Shown: one piece after another, positions 33,551 through 43,487 of the stretch | Numbering within the stretch: position 1 is the first letter of the stretch | Layout: each line of letters starts with the position of its first letter | Origin: Breznakia pachnodae | GTDB taxonomy: Bacteria > Bacillota_I > Bacilli_A > Erysipelotrichales > Erysipelotrichaceae | DNA: 64,000 nucleotides | NCBI RefSeq assembly: GCF_030814225.1 | Contig: NZ_JAUSUR010000001.1 | Coordinates: forward strand, 868,001 to 932,000 | Reading direction: 5' to 3' | Program-made: the position numbers and the translations under genes | The notes under the pieces: model-generated | What the model was told of the DNA's origin: nothing | What the model saw: only the letters and a program-made list of their open reading frames with translations | Databases searched by the model: none

Positions 33551-34347
33551 ATTTTATTTAGTGTTTCTTCTATCTTATTTAGTACTCCATCTTCATCATT
33601 ACTGTCAGTTTCATATTTCGCAACCGCTTTTACCTTTGGATGTGCATTTTTCATTGCATAACCATAACCAGCATGAGCTAACATTTCCAGATCATTACCA
33701 CTGTCTCCAAACGCCATTACTTCTTCATCTTTGATTCCCCATAGTTCTTGAAGTAACTGAATTCCATGTGCTTTGTGAACTCCAGGAATAATAAAATCAA
33801 TCCCTGCGTGTCCAGTAGAAACTGGTACCATAATATTTTCCATCTGTTTTGAAAGATTCTCTAGTACTTCTTCGATATCACTACCAATAAAATCGGCACA
33901 GAATTTAAAGATTTTATCATCTACATCTGCCAGGTTATCGACTTGTTGTAATTTATGATAATACTTCTTTGTTTCTTCCTTAAAGTAATCACTGCTTTCT
34001 TTGTGAAGATAAGCACTCTTTTCACCACACATTACATAGTTCTCACGATTTACTTTTTCTAACACATCAATCATATGTAATACTTTATCACGACTTAATT
34101 CACCACAAAACAATGGTTTTCCTTCATTTACAATATAGGCACCATTCTCTGCAACAAATGCAATTTCATTTTGAATCTCTGGAAAGAATGAACGTAACTG
34201 ATAGTATTGGTTCCCACTTGCCACTACAAAATGTATTCCTTTTTCTTTCATCTCTTTATATAATCGTTTGAATCTTTCACGATTATAATCCATCTTACTA
34301 TTTAAGAATGTTCCATCCATATCAACTGCTATAAGCTTAATATTCAT
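33547..34347 (-). CDS. HAD-superfamily Cof-type phosphatase
   Basis: A 266-residue sugar- or cofactor-phosphate phosphatase of the Cof/YidA subfamily. Motif I is DMDGTFLNS near the N-terminus, motif II is VASGNQYYQL, and the C-terminal block is VMAFGDSGNDLEMLAHAGYGYAMKNA. The inserted C2 cap lies in the middle. GAGGT lies before the ATG. The natural substrate cannot be given from sequence. Confidence 0.9.
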   Translation of the reverse strand: MNIKLIAVDMDGTFLNSKMDYNRERFKRLYKEMKEKGIHFVVASGNQYYQLRSFFPEIQNEIAFVAENGAYIVNEGKPLFCGELSRDKVLHMIDVLEKVNRENYVMCGEKSAYLHKESSDYFKEETKKYYHKLQQVDNLADVDDKIFKFCADFIGSDIEEVLENLSKQMENIMVPVSTGHAGIDFIIPGVHKAHGIQLLQELWGIKDEEVMAFGDSGNDLEMLAHAGYGYAMKNAHPKVKAVAKYETDSNDEDGVLNKIEETLNKM

Positions 34348-34570
34348 AGGTTACCTCTTTCTCTTTCCTTTCCAATATACCACACATTTACAGTTTTTAT
34401 TCATATGAAATGACATATAATTTTAAAGTGCTATTATATAGATACCACTTAAATAATAATAGGAAGGTGGTAAACTTCTAAAGTATGGATATTAATTTGT
34501 TCCCTTAATTTTTCTCATATATAGTTGTTAATATTCATATAGTTCCCTCCAAGAAAGATAGAAGTTTATA

Positions 34571-34606
34571 AAAAAGCAATTAGTCCCCTAAGCTAATTGC
34601 TTTTTT
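34571..34606 (-). terminator. Terminator of ade
   Basis: AAAAAGCAATTAG (34571-34583) and CTAATTGCTTTTT (34593-34605) form a perfect 13-bp stem; both ends carry long A/T tracts. Confidence 0.9.
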
Positions 34607-34611
34607 ATTTT

Positions 34612-36405
34612 TTATACTTCTAAATCAACAAACTGGAAGGTTGTACAATCCACCAAGCCACGATTTGTTAGTCTTAATTCTGGCAGACAAGCTAAGTTTA
34701 ATAATGCCATTGTCATATATGGAGATACATGAGGACAACCAATTTCCTTCCATGCATCATCTAGTTTCTCAACTAGTTCTGCCATTTCTTCTACTGGTTT
34801 CTCTGACATTAATCCAGCGATTGGTAATGCAACATGTGCCAGCACTTTACCATCTGCTACCACTACCATTCCTCCACCACTCTCTACAAGGGTGTTGGCT
34901 GCTAGTGCCATATCTTCATCATTAGTACCAGCTACAAGTAAATTGTGTGCATCATGAGCAACGGTTGAAGCAACTGCTCCTTTTTTTATTTCAAATCCCT
35001 TCACAAATCCATAACCTTTAGTACCTGTATATTTGTGACGTTCAAATACGGTAACCTTTAATACATCCTGACTTGGATCTGCCTGAATTTCTCCATTCAC
35101 AACTGGAAGTTTTAAATGACGTTCATAATTTCCTACTTTTACAGGAATAATTTCAATTACTCTAACTTCAGCCTTAGCCTGTTTATCTGTTAGTATTTTA
35201 AATGAATCTGGAGTTATTGTTTCTTTGATATGCATGGTATTTGTTGCCTCTTCTGGGAAGGTATATGCAGGCATATCAATTACCATCTTTCCATCTTGTG
35301 CAACTACATGACCATCAATGATTACTTTAGTAATGTTTAGTTTCTCTAAATCATCAATGAATACAATATCAGCACACTTCCCTGGTGCGATAGAACCCAG
35401 TTCATGGTCCATTTGGAAACATTGAGCACAGTTAATCGTAACCATCTGAATCGCGCTTAAAACATCAATTCCTTCTTCTACAGCACGTTTCACAATATGA
35501 TCCAAGTGTCCATCATTTACTAAAGTGTCTGGATGGGTATCATCAGAGATAAGTACTGCATATCTTGTATCAATATTATTCTCAGTAACACTCTTAGCTA
35601 CTTCTTTTAAATCATGCCATGCACTACCTTCACGAAACATTGCATACATTCCTAAACGCATCTTCTCTAATGCATCTTCTTTACGAGTTGATTCATGACA
35701 ACAACGTACTCCAGAAGCAATATAAGAATGTAATCCATTTCCAGTATCAGGAAGTGAATAATGTCCAGTAACAATCTTATTCGCTTTTAATGTTTCATCA
35801 ACTACTCCATGCGCATGATCTGTACTATTTAGAATCCCTGGAAAGTTCATCATCTCTCCAAGTCCTACAACATCGTTCCATTTCATACTTTCGGCAATTT
35901 CTTCAGGTCCAATAAATGCTCCCGTATCCTCAAATCCTGGAACTGCTGGTACACAAGATGGCATTGTGACCATATTTTTTAGTGGTGTTGTTTTTCCACT
36001 ATCAATCATGTACTTCACACCATCCATTCCAAGTACATTACAGATTTCATGAGGATCCATATAAATCCCAATTGTTCCATGAGGAACCACTGCTTTTGCA
36101 TATTCACGAACACTCATCATTGATGATTCCACATGAATATGTCCATCCATAAACCCTGGTGCTATATAACTTCCCTTCGCATCAATTACAACAGTTTTAT
36201 CACCAATACAATGCTTTGCATCCTTTACCAAAGCAATTCTACCACAAGCAATCGCCACATCTGTATTAGGAATAATCTCCTTAGTACAGACATTAATCAG
36301 TTTCGCATTGGTAATCACCATATCGGCTTTTTCATTACCCATCGCAACTGCAGACAATACTTTTGATACTTCCCATAAAGGTTTGTCTTCAAATTGATTA
36401 AACAT
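34612..36405 (-). CDS. ade: Adenine deaminase
   Basis: Converts adenine to hypoxanthine for purine salvage. The 597-residue length is typical of bacterial Ade. Metal-binding DGHIHVESSMMS near residue 90 and SDDTHPDTLVNDGHLD near 280 are hallmark motifs of the amidohydrolase family, with a C-terminal adenine deaminase domain (GGGMVVVADGKVLAHVALP, PHVSPYMTMALLNLACLPELRLTNRGLVD). I chose the ATG at 36405 because GAGGAGG stands just upstream and the family starts near here; an open frame continues to 36534 without a ribosome site. Confidence 0.95.
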   Translation of the reverse strand: MFNQFEDKPLWEVSKVLSAVAMGNEKADMVITNAKLINVCTKEIIPNTDVAIACGRIALVKDAKHCIGDKTVVIDAKGSYIAPGFMDGHIHVESSMMSVREYAKAVVPHGTIGIYMDPHEICNVLGMDGVKYMIDSGKTTPLKNMVTMPSCVPAVPGFEDTGAFIGPEEIAESMKWNDVVGLGEMMNFPGILNSTDHAHGVVDETLKANKIVTGHYSLPDTGNGLHSYIASGVRCCHESTRKEDALEKMRLGMYAMFREGSAWHDLKEVAKSVTENNIDTRYAVLISDDTHPDTLVNDGHLDHIVKRAVEEGIDVLSAIQMVTINCAQCFQMDHELGSIAPGKCADIVFIDDLEKLNITKVIIDGHVVAQDGKMVIDMPAYTFPEEATNTMHIKETITPDSFKILTDKQAKAEVRVIEIIPVKVGNYERHLKLPVVNGEIQADPSQDVLKVTVFERHKYTGTKGYGFVKGFEIKKGAVASTVAHDAHNLLVAGTNDEDMALAANTLVESGGGMVVVADGKVLAHVALPIAGLMSEKPVEEMAELVEKLDDAWKEIGCPHVSPYMTMALLNLACLPELRLTNRGLVDCTTFQFVDLEV

Positions 36406-36549
36406 AAGTCCTCCTCTTAACTTTACTTTGTTAGTTTCATTATAGCGAAACCCTATACCAAAGTCCAAAGATACTGGCATTAAATCGGTTATCTTATTAT
36501 GAATATCATTTTGATACAAGTATAATAGAAACATAAGCGAGGGATGACT

Positions 36550-37683
36550 ATGAGTACATATCTATTTAGCATTGAAACTGCAGCAATCACATTTCCAATT
36601 ATTGCCTTTTTACTGGCAATTCCATACATGATTTATCAATATCACAAATATGGTTCCATACCATGGCTACGCACCCTTATCATCTATTCTTTTTTTCTAT
36701 ACCTTCTGGTTATTTATTATCTGGCAATCCTGCCATTACCAGATCCTGAAGAGGTCGCAAAACTAACAACACCTCGTTATCAGTTACTTCCCTTCTATTT
36801 CATTATAGACATTGTAAAAAATGCAGATACATCATTACATGGGACTGCACTGGTAATTAATATAATTAGAAATCCGGAGTTTTATACAACCTTCCTAAAC
36901 ATCTTAATGTTTATTCCTTTTGGTGTTTATATGAGATATTATTTTAAACTCTCATTAAAGAGGACTATTCTATATTCCTTCTTATTAAGTTTGTTTATTG
37001 AACTGACTCAATTAAGTGGATTGTATTTTATTTACCCTCGCCCTTATCGTCTCTTCGATGTAGATGATTTAATGATCAATACATTAGGAGGATTGAGTGG
37101 TTATCTGATTGCACCATTGTTTACATTCTTTTTACCAAGCAGAGAAACAATTGATAAAACATCGATGAAAAAATCAGAAAATGTAAAATTTTTCCGACGC
37201 TTAGCTGCACTAATCATTGATTATATTGTTATTCAACTATTATTGACTATTATTTCATTCTTTATTAATCTAACTACAATTGATACTTATGGTCTTTTCT
37301 ATTTCCTATATTTCTTCTTATCCACTACATTCACCAAAGGTTCTACTATTGGTAAACGAATCGTGAACATCAAAGTCGTTGGAATTAGTGAACACACTGG
37401 AATATGGCAATATGCATTACGGTACTTTCTATTATATGTAGTCACTTTCCAGGCATTTACAATCGGTGTTGATACTCTGTCTTATTTACTGACAAACACA
37501 ATTGAAATTCTTCCAAGAATCGCTTTATATGGATTTGTAATCCTATGTTTTCTTATTAATATCATATTCTTTGTGGAGTTATTAATATCTGTTTTTCGAA
37601 AAAACTATCGCTTTTTATATGAGAAACTATCAAATACAAAAAACATTAGTACATTTCATGACGAAACCACCAATACCATTTGA
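36550..37683 (+). CDS. VanZ-RDD two-domain membrane protein
   Basis: A 377-residue membrane protein. The N-terminal part (about 30-195) is a VanZ-like domain with LLVIYYLAILPLPDP, FLNILMFIPFGVYMR, ELTQLSGLYFIYPRPYRLFDVDDLMINTLGG. The C-terminal part (about 210-350) is an RDD domain beginning FFRRLAALIIDYIVIQLL with KGSTIGKRIVNIKVVG. VanZ of enterococci gives low-level teicoplanin resistance; most relatives are uncharacterised. The second ATG (36550) is six bases from GAGGG and is preferred over 36544. Confidence 0.85.
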   Translation: MSTYLFSIETAAITFPIIAFLLAIPYMIYQYHKYGSIPWLRTLIIYSFFLYLLVIYYLAILPLPDPEEVAKLTTPRYQLLPFYFIIDIVKNADTSLHGTALVINIIRNPEFYTTFLNILMFIPFGVYMRYYFKLSLKRTILYSFLLSLFIELTQLSGLYFIYPRPYRLFDVDDLMINTLGGLSGYLIAPLFTFFLPSRETIDKTSMKKSENVKFFRRLAALIIDYIVIQLLLTIISFFINLTTIDTYGLFYFLYFFLSTTFTKGSTIGKRIVNIKVVGISEHTGIWQYALRYFLLYVVTFQAFTIGVDTLSYLLTNTIEILPRIALYGFVILCFLINIIFFVELLISVFRKNYRFLYEKLSNTKNISTFHDETTNTI

Positions 37684-37762
37684 CGAAAAAACATATATAA
37701 ATTATAATTTATAAGTAACAACTAAGTTGAACAGCAATCAAATTAGTTTCGGAGGAACATGG

Positions 37763-38194
37763 ATGAATTGGGATTTAATTAAGAAAAGTGAAAAGTTAAA
37801 AACAGATATGGAAGCAGTAGGGCTAATTATCATGCAACCATTTTATGAAGAGTATGGGATGAACTTCTTAAAGTTATCAATCCTTACTGAGGCAAGTACG
37901 GTTGAGAATTTAACATTAAATGCCTTATCTCAAAGCGTAGGGAAAGCAACTGCAAATATGTCAGTTGTTGTAACCACATTAGTAAATGATGGATATCTTA
38001 AGAAAGTAGCATCGGCATATGATCGTCGAGTTACTTATATTCACATTACAAAAAAAGGAAAGCAGATTGTTGAAAAGAGTCACAAATTCCTTATGGATCG
38101 TTATGCACAAGTTATGGATGATGACGATTCTGAAATTCTTGAACTAATCAAAGCTCAAGAAAAATATTTAGCGAAACTTCGCCAAATAAAATAG
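37763..38194 (+). CDS. MarR-family transcriptional regulator
   Basis: A 143-residue winged-helix regulator: SQSVGKATANMSVVVTTLVNDGYLKKVASAYDRRVTYIHITKKGKQIVEK (about 63-112) shows the recognition helix, the conserved D-R-R wing, and the ITKKG turn. ATG 37763 has GGAGGA at 37751-37756; a TTG further upstream is less likely. It may regulate the upstream VanZ-RDD gene or unlinked genes. It has its own terminator. Confidence 0.88.
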   Translation: MNWDLIKKSEKLKTDMEAVGLIIMQPFYEEYGMNFLKLSILTEASTVENLTLNALSQSVGKATANMSVVVTTLVNDGYLKKVASAYDRRVTYIHITKKGKQIVEKSHKFLMDRYAQVMDDDDSEILELIKAQEKYLAKLRQIK

Positions 38195-38201
38195 GCAATG
38201 A

Positions 38202-38233
38202 AAAACATTCGCAAATAAAACGAATGTTTTTTT
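38202..38233. terminator. Terminator after the MarR gene
   Basis: AAAACATTCG (38202-38211) and CGAATGTTTT (38221-38230), followed by TTT. Placed between convergent genes. Confidence 0.85.
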
Positions 38234-38239
38234 CTTTAC

Positions 38240-40549
38240 TTAATTTTTCTGATGAACTGCAATATCACTTTTCTGATATCGCTCGTTCCATTTTCGTTTA
38301 TGCACAATAAGGAGTACACAAGCACTTATGACTAGTAATACCAATAGTAGTGGAACCCTTACAAAAGATGCATCCAAGAAATGCGAGAATAGGAATACTC
38401 CTAAACTAAATCCAATCGCTACGCTCACAAATAAGAAGATACGTAGTGGATTGAATGGCTGACATGCCTTAAATACTGCCATTACACTAACATAACCAAG
38501 AACCAGATACATCATTGAAAGTAAGTCATCTGATGATAAATTCAAATCTGATTGGAACAGATATAATCCTACAAAATTTATAATAATTACGATTGCAAAT
38601 GGTAGAGCTGATGATAATGCTTTTTTCAGATAACTTCCCTCTACCTTTCCATCATTCGGTTCAAATGACATAAAGAATGATGGATATCCTTCAATAATTA
38701 AATCTATAAATGTAATTTGCATTGGTATAAATGGAAATGATATATTTGCTAGAATACATAAGATACTAAGTATGAATGAATAGATTGTTTTAATAAAGAA
38801 AATAGAAGATACCTTGGTAATATTATTAATAATTCTTCTACCTTCACTTAATACAATAGGTAACCTTGAGAAGTCATTGTCTAACAGAACTAATTGAGCA
38901 ACTTGTTTGGAAGCAGCATTTCCCTCTGCCATCGCAATACTACAGTCAGCTTCTCTAAGAGCAAGTACATCATTTACTCCATCACCAGTCATTGCTACAG
39001 TATGTTCTTTCTGTAATTCATTTACAAGAATCTTTTTTTGCTTTGGACTTACACGACCAAATACTTTATGCGTATGGGCTAAACCTCTAAGATCATCTTC
39101 GTCAGTTATTTTTGATAAATCAACAAATGCTTTATAATTCACTAACCCAGCACGTTTCGCTACATTTGCAACTGTAAATGGATTGTCACCTGAGATAACT
39201 CTTACATCGATCCCTTCTTTAGCAAAGTAAGCAAACGCTTCTTGTGCATTGGCACGAATTGGATCATCTAATAAAATCATTCCAATTGGAAGTTGATCTT
39301 GTGTAACCAATAAAACACGATATCCTTCTTTTTGTGCTACAGTTACTTCTGTTGGAGGAATCGTCTTCAGTTCCATCTTTTCAGGAGCTCCTACACTAAT
39401 TTTACCTACTTCTTCAAAGGTAATACTTCCCCATTTTCTCTCTGATGAAAATGGTACTTTCTCATTTACTATATATTCTTCTGTTTGTTTATCAAAATAT
39501 TGACGCATTGCTGTATAAGTTGCATTGTTGTCATCCGCAGATGCCACATAGTTTGCCATAATTAAATCCAAGTCTACATCCACAAACTTCTTAACATCAA
39601 CAACCTTCATATTACCTTCCGTAATCGTTCCCGTCTTATCAAGGCATAATACATCCACATGAGCAAAGCGTTCCATACAGTGCATATCCTGCACCAACAC
39701 ATCTTTCTTTGATAACTTGATAACACCAGTCGCTGAACTAATACCTATTAACAATACCAATCCTTTTGGCAACATTCCTAATAGCGCCGCTGCTGTATTT
39801 ACAATCGATAAGTACATACTTGTATCACGAATAAAATACGCCTGAACAAATAAGATAATTCCAATAGGCACAATCACAAAACTTGTAAATCGTGATATCT
39901 TTGCGATTGCATCAATCAACTCCGAATGAAGTCGTTTGTATTGCTTCACTTCATTAATTAATTGAGAAGAAAAACTTTGATCTCCTACTTTATCCACTTG
40001 TGCATAAGCTTTTCCGCCTACAACATAACTTCCTGAATATAAGATATCTCCGACCTTTTTCACAATCACATCAGATTCTCCAGTTAGCAGTGACTCATTA
40101 ACTTCCATCTCATTATAGACAACTGTAGCATCAGCACTAATCTGATCTCCCATTGATAGCAACATAATGTCACCTTGTACAATCTCTTCAACAGCAATTT
40201 CCACTTCTTTACTATCACGTATCACTTTCGCCTTATCAGCAGCAATCAGTGTAAGTTTCTCAACTAAATTCTTCGCATGAATTTCTTGGGTAATCCCAAT
40301 CAATACATTAATTAATATAATAACTAGATATACCATGTTGGAATATGCACCAACTAAAAAAAGAGCAACACCAATCATAGCATTCAAGAAATTAAACAAT
40401 GTGAACACATTATCCTTGACGATATCCCAGTTGCTTTTACTTACTTTATCTGGTGGAGTATTTACTAAGCCATCATTGATTCTTTGTTGAACCTGCCAAG
40501 TCGATAATCCTTTTTTATAATTTACATCCTCTGTCCTTAAGTCCATCAT
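38240..40549 (-). CDS. Cation-translocating P-type ATPase, CtpE-like
   Basis: A 769-residue ion pump. The actuator domain has LLTGESDVIVKK near 155, the phosphorylation site is CLDKTGTITEGN near 300, and the hinge MTGDGVNDVLALREADCSIAM lies near 525. Membrane helices lie in pairs at the N-terminus, around 225-285, and six at the C-terminus. There is no heavy-metal CPC motif and no N-terminal metal-binding domain. Overall similarity is to CtpE-type pumps, for which calcium uptake has been shown in mycobacteria; the ion here is not proven. Confidence 0.88.
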   Translation of the reverse strand: MMDLRTEDVNYKKGLSTWQVQQRINDGLVNTPPDKVSKSNWDIVKDNVFTLFNFLNAMIGVALFLVGAYSNMVYLVIILINVLIGITQEIHAKNLVEKLTLIAADKAKVIRDSKEVEIAVEEIVQGDIMLLSMGDQISADATVVYNEMEVNESLLTGESDVIVKKVGDILYSGSYVVGGKAYAQVDKVGDQSFSSQLINEVKQYKRLHSELIDAIAKISRFTSFVIVPIGIILFVQAYFIRDTSMYLSIVNTAAALLGMLPKGLVLLIGISSATGVIKLSKKDVLVQDMHCMERFAHVDVLCLDKTGTITEGNMKVVDVKKFVDVDLDLIMANYVASADDNNATYTAMRQYFDKQTEEYIVNEKVPFSSERKWGSITFEEVGKISVGAPEKMELKTIPPTEVTVAQKEGYRVLLVTQDQLPIGMILLDDPIRANAQEAFAYFAKEGIDVRVISGDNPFTVANVAKRAGLVNYKAFVDLSKITDEDDLRGLAHTHKVFGRVSPKQKKILVNELQKEHTVAMTGDGVNDVLALREADCSIAMAEGNAASKQVAQLVLLDNDFSRLPIVLSEGRRIINNITKVSSIFFIKTIYSFILSILCILANISFPFIPMQITFIDLIIEGYPSFFMSFEPNDGKVEGSYLKKALSSALPFAIVIIINFVGLYLFQSDLNLSSDDLLSMMYLVLGYVSVMAVFKACQPFNPLRIFLFVSVAIGFSLGVFLFSHFLDASFVRVPLLLVLLVISACVLLIVHKRKWNERYQKSDIAVHQKN

Positions 40550-40727
40550 ACACCTTCACTTTGTTATCCTATTATACACGTAATTTATTTTAATATTGTG
40601 GGAATAGTGTAAAGAGTTTGTTAAATTTATACAATAATCAGGTTATCTATTATTATAATTAATTGGATTAAGAATACAAAAGAGATTTACAAAGGAAACA
40701 ACAAGTAAGTATCCATGCATAAGAAAA
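40550..40727. other. Intergenic stretch between the P-type ATPase and PTS operon 2
   Basis: AT-rich, with no gene or clear structure. It contains the ATPase promoter region on the minus strand, not further resolved. Confidence 0.4.
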
Positions 40728-40753
40728 GACGATCTATCTTATGATAAATCGCC
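40728..40753 (-). terminator. Terminator of PTS operon 2
   Basis: GACGATCTATC (40728-40738), TTAT loop, GATAAATCGCC (40743-40753); the stem includes two wobble or mismatched positions. The minus strand continues with TTTTCTTATG. Confidence 0.65.
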
Positions 40754-40823
40754 TATGTAAATTATATATATTTCACCAGTCTACTTGGCACGGATCACAT
40801 CAGTTTACAACACTTTCGTTCTA

Positions 40824-41252
40824 TTATGAATCAAACTCATCTTCATCATTATTTATTCTATCAACATCAAATATACCGATCTGTTCTTTTCCTGTTTCTA
40901 GTACAGTTTCCATAATTTGTGGTGCTGACAAACCCATTGTTCGCTGCACAACCGCCTCTAGCAACATACCCAAATTAACACCATAATATAGATGAATACG
41001 TTTGTCTTGCATCGCTTTCATCACTGCTGTATTAAATGGTGATCCACTCAACAAATCTGAAAAGATAAAAATATCTTCATAATCTTTATATTCTTCAATT
41101 GCCCTATGAATGTTTGCTTCTAACTCTGTTGCTGTATCAGTAGCAGGAAAATTAACATATTGCATCCCTTCTTGTTTACCACCTATCAATTCTACTGCAC
41201 TCATCATTCCCTGAGGAAATTCACCATGGCCAATGATAATAATTCCAATCAT
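40824..41252 (-). CDS. PTS mannose-family IIA component (operon 2)
   Basis: A 142-residue phosphocarrier with H9 in IIIGHGEFPQGM as the phosphorylated histidine, and FSDLLSGSPFNTAVMKA as the typical D-L-x-G-G/S-P-F-N segment. It is the last gene of operon 2 (IIC-IID-IIB-SIS-HAD-IIA), one base after the HAD gene. Because operon 3 lacks a IIA, this protein may serve both systems; that is inference. Confidence 0.92.
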   Translation of the reverse strand: MIGIIIIGHGEFPQGMMSAVELIGGKQEGMQYVNFPATDTATELEANIHRAIEEYKDYEDIFIFSDLLSGSPFNTAVMKAMQDKRIHLYYGVNLGMLLEAVVQRTMGLSAPQIMETVLETGKEQIGIFDVDRINNDEDEFDS

Positions 41253-41253
41253 T

Positions 41254-41895
41254 TCATTCCTCCCTCTTTATAATATCAATCACTTCACATAAATCTTCTA
41301 TTACATAATCAGCTTGTGAAGTATCATGTTGTAAGATTTTATCTTCTAATGCAATTACTTTTAAATTTGCATTCTTTCCAGCTTGGATACCATATACAGA
41401 ATCTTCAATAACAAGCACCTCTTCTTTTTTAGCACCAAGTTTCTTTATTGTATACTCATATATTTCTGGATTTGGCTTTGTTTCATGAAAATCTTCTCCA
41501 CTGGCAATAATTGAAAAATATGATTGAATCTCACAGGCATTGAGCACCTCTTCTATATTATCTTTTGGCGAGGATGATGCCAGTGCTATTTTAATATCCT
41601 GCTCTTTTAAATAATCTAACAACTCTACTACATAACGTTTTCGTATGGATAGATAATCTACTGGATTTCGATTATAAAACTCATATTTTCTTCGTTTCGC
41701 TTCATTCTCAGAAATTTGTAATTTCTCTTTCATGAATTGATCTTCAACCTTTCTGCTGGAACCAGCAAGAAAATGGAGTTCATTCAAATGAACTGTTACT
41801 CCATTTTCTTTTAGAAATGATTGAAATAACTTCATATATACAATTTCACTATCAATCAAAACACCATCCATATCAAAGATTACATATTTAATCAT
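41254..41895 (-). CDS. HAD-family phosphatase, beta-phosphoglucomutase-like
   Basis: A 213-residue haloacid-dehalogenase enzyme with a C1 cap. FDMDGVLIDSE is motif I, LASSSPKDNIEEVL motif II, and KPNPEIYEYTIKKLGAKKEEVLVIEDSVYGIQAGKNANLKVIAL motifs III/IV. It overlaps the SIS gene by four bases, so it is translationally coupled. It probably dephosphorylates or isomerises an intermediate of the sugar imported by operon 2, but HAD specificity cannot be read off. Confidence 0.88.
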   Translation of the reverse strand: MIKYVIFDMDGVLIDSEIVYMKLFQSFLKENGVTVHLNELHFLAGSSRKVEDQFMKEKLQISENEAKRRKYEFYNRNPVDYLSIRKRYVVELLDYLKEQDIKIALASSSPKDNIEEVLNACEIQSYFSIIASGEDFHETKPNPEIYEYTIKKLGAKKEEVLVIEDSVYGIQAGKNANLKVIALEDKILQHDTSQADYVIEDLCEVIDIIKREE

Positions 41896-42983
41896 TCGCT
41901 ATCTTCAAAGTGTGCCAATGGTTCTTTGAATGGATTAACTCCAGTATCAATCCCAATGTCTTGTGCACCTTTCGCTGATACAAACTGGAATGGTACAGTG
42001 TACATAAGTGGTGCCAGATACTTATTTGTTTTTACACTAAACAGAATATCTCGATCATCGACTTCGCTATCCTTACATGTAACTAAGTGCACGCGGTCTG
42101 TGTACTTCTTAAATGTTTCCCTAAACATTAACATTCTATCCCATTCTGCATCATCAGAACCAATCATAAATAACGTCTGTCTTGGTGACAATGCCATTGT
42201 AGGTCCATGCGAATATTCTTCTAATTCAAATCCAATGGTTGGTAAGCGTAACATTTCACCAATCTTCAGCATTCCTTCTAATACGGAACCATAGTCAACA
42301 CCATAACCAATTACAAAGATACGATCACTGTTTACGATTGTAGTTTTGTTTCGCTCATACCAAGCTTCACTTTCATCTACAACAGTTTCATAGTTGTCGC
42401 ACAAATCTTGTACCGCTTGCAGTTCTTTTTGATACGTATCATCATCATAGACATTCCAGTCTCTTGCAACACCTAATACCCATAAATATAAAGTTAATAA
42501 AGTAACTGTATATCCTCTTGTTTCTGGAGGTGTTTCTTCTTTACCACACAATAAATGAATAACACTATCTACATGATTTGTGATTTCACTTGCTAATGCC
42601 TCTGTTAATGCAATTGTCTGATATCCATTTGCTTTGGCATATTTCATTACATTTACCGTTGATATTGAAGTACCCGACTGACTAATTCCTACAAATAGAA
42701 TTTCATCATTTTGTAATGTATTGCTCCAATCTGCTTTTTCATAATTTTCAAACACAGTTGGATATTGTGCTTCAGCGGCAATTCCAATGATTTGTTTAAA
42801 GTAATATGCCGCAATAATTGCTGCATTATATGATGTACCTGATCCAAAGAAAATCACTTTCTTTATTTTTTTATCATGTAATTTCTCTACAAAAGGTTTC
42901 ACAAATACGTCTTGTTGTTTTAATGCCTCTCTTAGTGCCCTTGGTTGATCTTTCATATAACCTAATACTGTTGGTTTTTTCAT
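41892..42983 (-). CDS. SIS-domain sugar-phosphate isomerase/deglycase-like enzyme (operon 2)
   Basis: A 363-residue protein with two SIS domains. VIFFGSGTSYNAAIIAAYYF near 45, FVGISQSGTSISTVNVM near 98, TPPETRGYTVTLLTLY, and GFELEEYSHGPTMAL in the second domain are typical of GlmS-isomerase relatives such as AgaS, GfrE/F and FrlB. It stands between IIB and HAD genes of a mannose-type PTS operon, so the substrate is the imported 6-phosphate, likely an amino sugar or Amadori compound. It is a distant paralogue of the operon 1 protein. Confidence 0.88.
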   Translation of the reverse strand: MKKPTVLGYMKDQPRALREALKQQDVFVKPFVEKLHDKKIKKVIFFGSGTSYNAAIIAAYYFKQIIGIAAEAQYPTVFENYEKADWSNTLQNDEILFVGISQSGTSISTVNVMKYAKANGYQTIALTEALASEITNHVDSVIHLLCGKEETPPETRGYTVTLLTLYLWVLGVARDWNVYDDDTYQKELQAVQDLCDNYETVVDESEAWYERNKTTIVNSDRIFVIGYGVDYGSVLEGMLKIGEMLRLPTIGFELEEYSHGPTMALSPRQTLFMIGSDDAEWDRMLMFRETFKKYTDRVHLVTCKDSEVDDRDILFSVKTNKYLAPLMYTVPFQFVSAKGAQDIGIDTGVNPFKEPLAHFEDSE

Positions 42984-42997
42984 TTTTTCCTCCCGTT

Positions 42998-43474
42998 TTA
43001 TTTGAAATCGTTTGTGATTTCTTCTCGTTGTTCATTTGGTACCATTTGTGAATAAATCTTTACACCATGTTGTGCCAGTTTCTTAAAATCTTCTTTTTCC
43101 TCTTCACTGACAAACACTGTTTTCTTAATCTGTTTGGCACCATCTTTTGTGGACATATTCCCCACTGTAATCGAATCTACCTTGTACCCTGCTTCCACCA
43201 TTTGCAGGATTGGTTTTGGTCGATTACATAAAATCATTACGCGTATGCCTTCATCAATTTTACGGATGAACTTATCTGCTGCTGCCTCAGGTGCAAATAC
43301 TGATAGTTTTACTTTCCCAGGACAACCAAATTTCAATGCTGTCTTTCTTGCCTCATCATGAACAATCACATCATCTACAATTGCAATTCGCTCTACACTA
43401 AAGTGCGGAATCCAGAATCCACATACTTGCCCATGAATCAGACGGTCATCTATTCGAACATCTACAATAGCCAT
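42998..43474 (-). CDS. PTS mannose-family IIB component (operon 2)
   Basis: A 158-residue phosphocarrier with H14 in DDRLIHGQVCGFW. The segment SITVGNMSTKDGAKQI is the expected loop. It receives phosphate from a mannose-type IIA and gives it to sugar in the IIC/IID channel. AGGAGGAA precedes the start. Confidence 0.92.
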   Translation of the reverse strand: MAIVDVRIDDRLIHGQVCGFWIPHFSVERIAIVDDVIVHDEARKTALKFGCPGKVKLSVFAPEAAADKFIRKIDEGIRVMILCNRPKPILQMVEAGYKVDSITVGNMSTKDGAKQIKKTVFVSEEEKEDFKKLAQHGVKIYSQMVPNEQREEITNDFK

Positions 43475-43487
43475 ATTCTTATTCCTC

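Noticed and set aside
36405-36544. Purine riboswitch before ade
   Set aside because: The leader is short and lacks the conserved purine aptamer loops.
40785-40800. TTGGCACG as a second sigma-54 promoter
   Set aside because: The -24 box is present but no TTGC-like -12 box follows at the right spacing, and the nearest plus-strand gene is far away.
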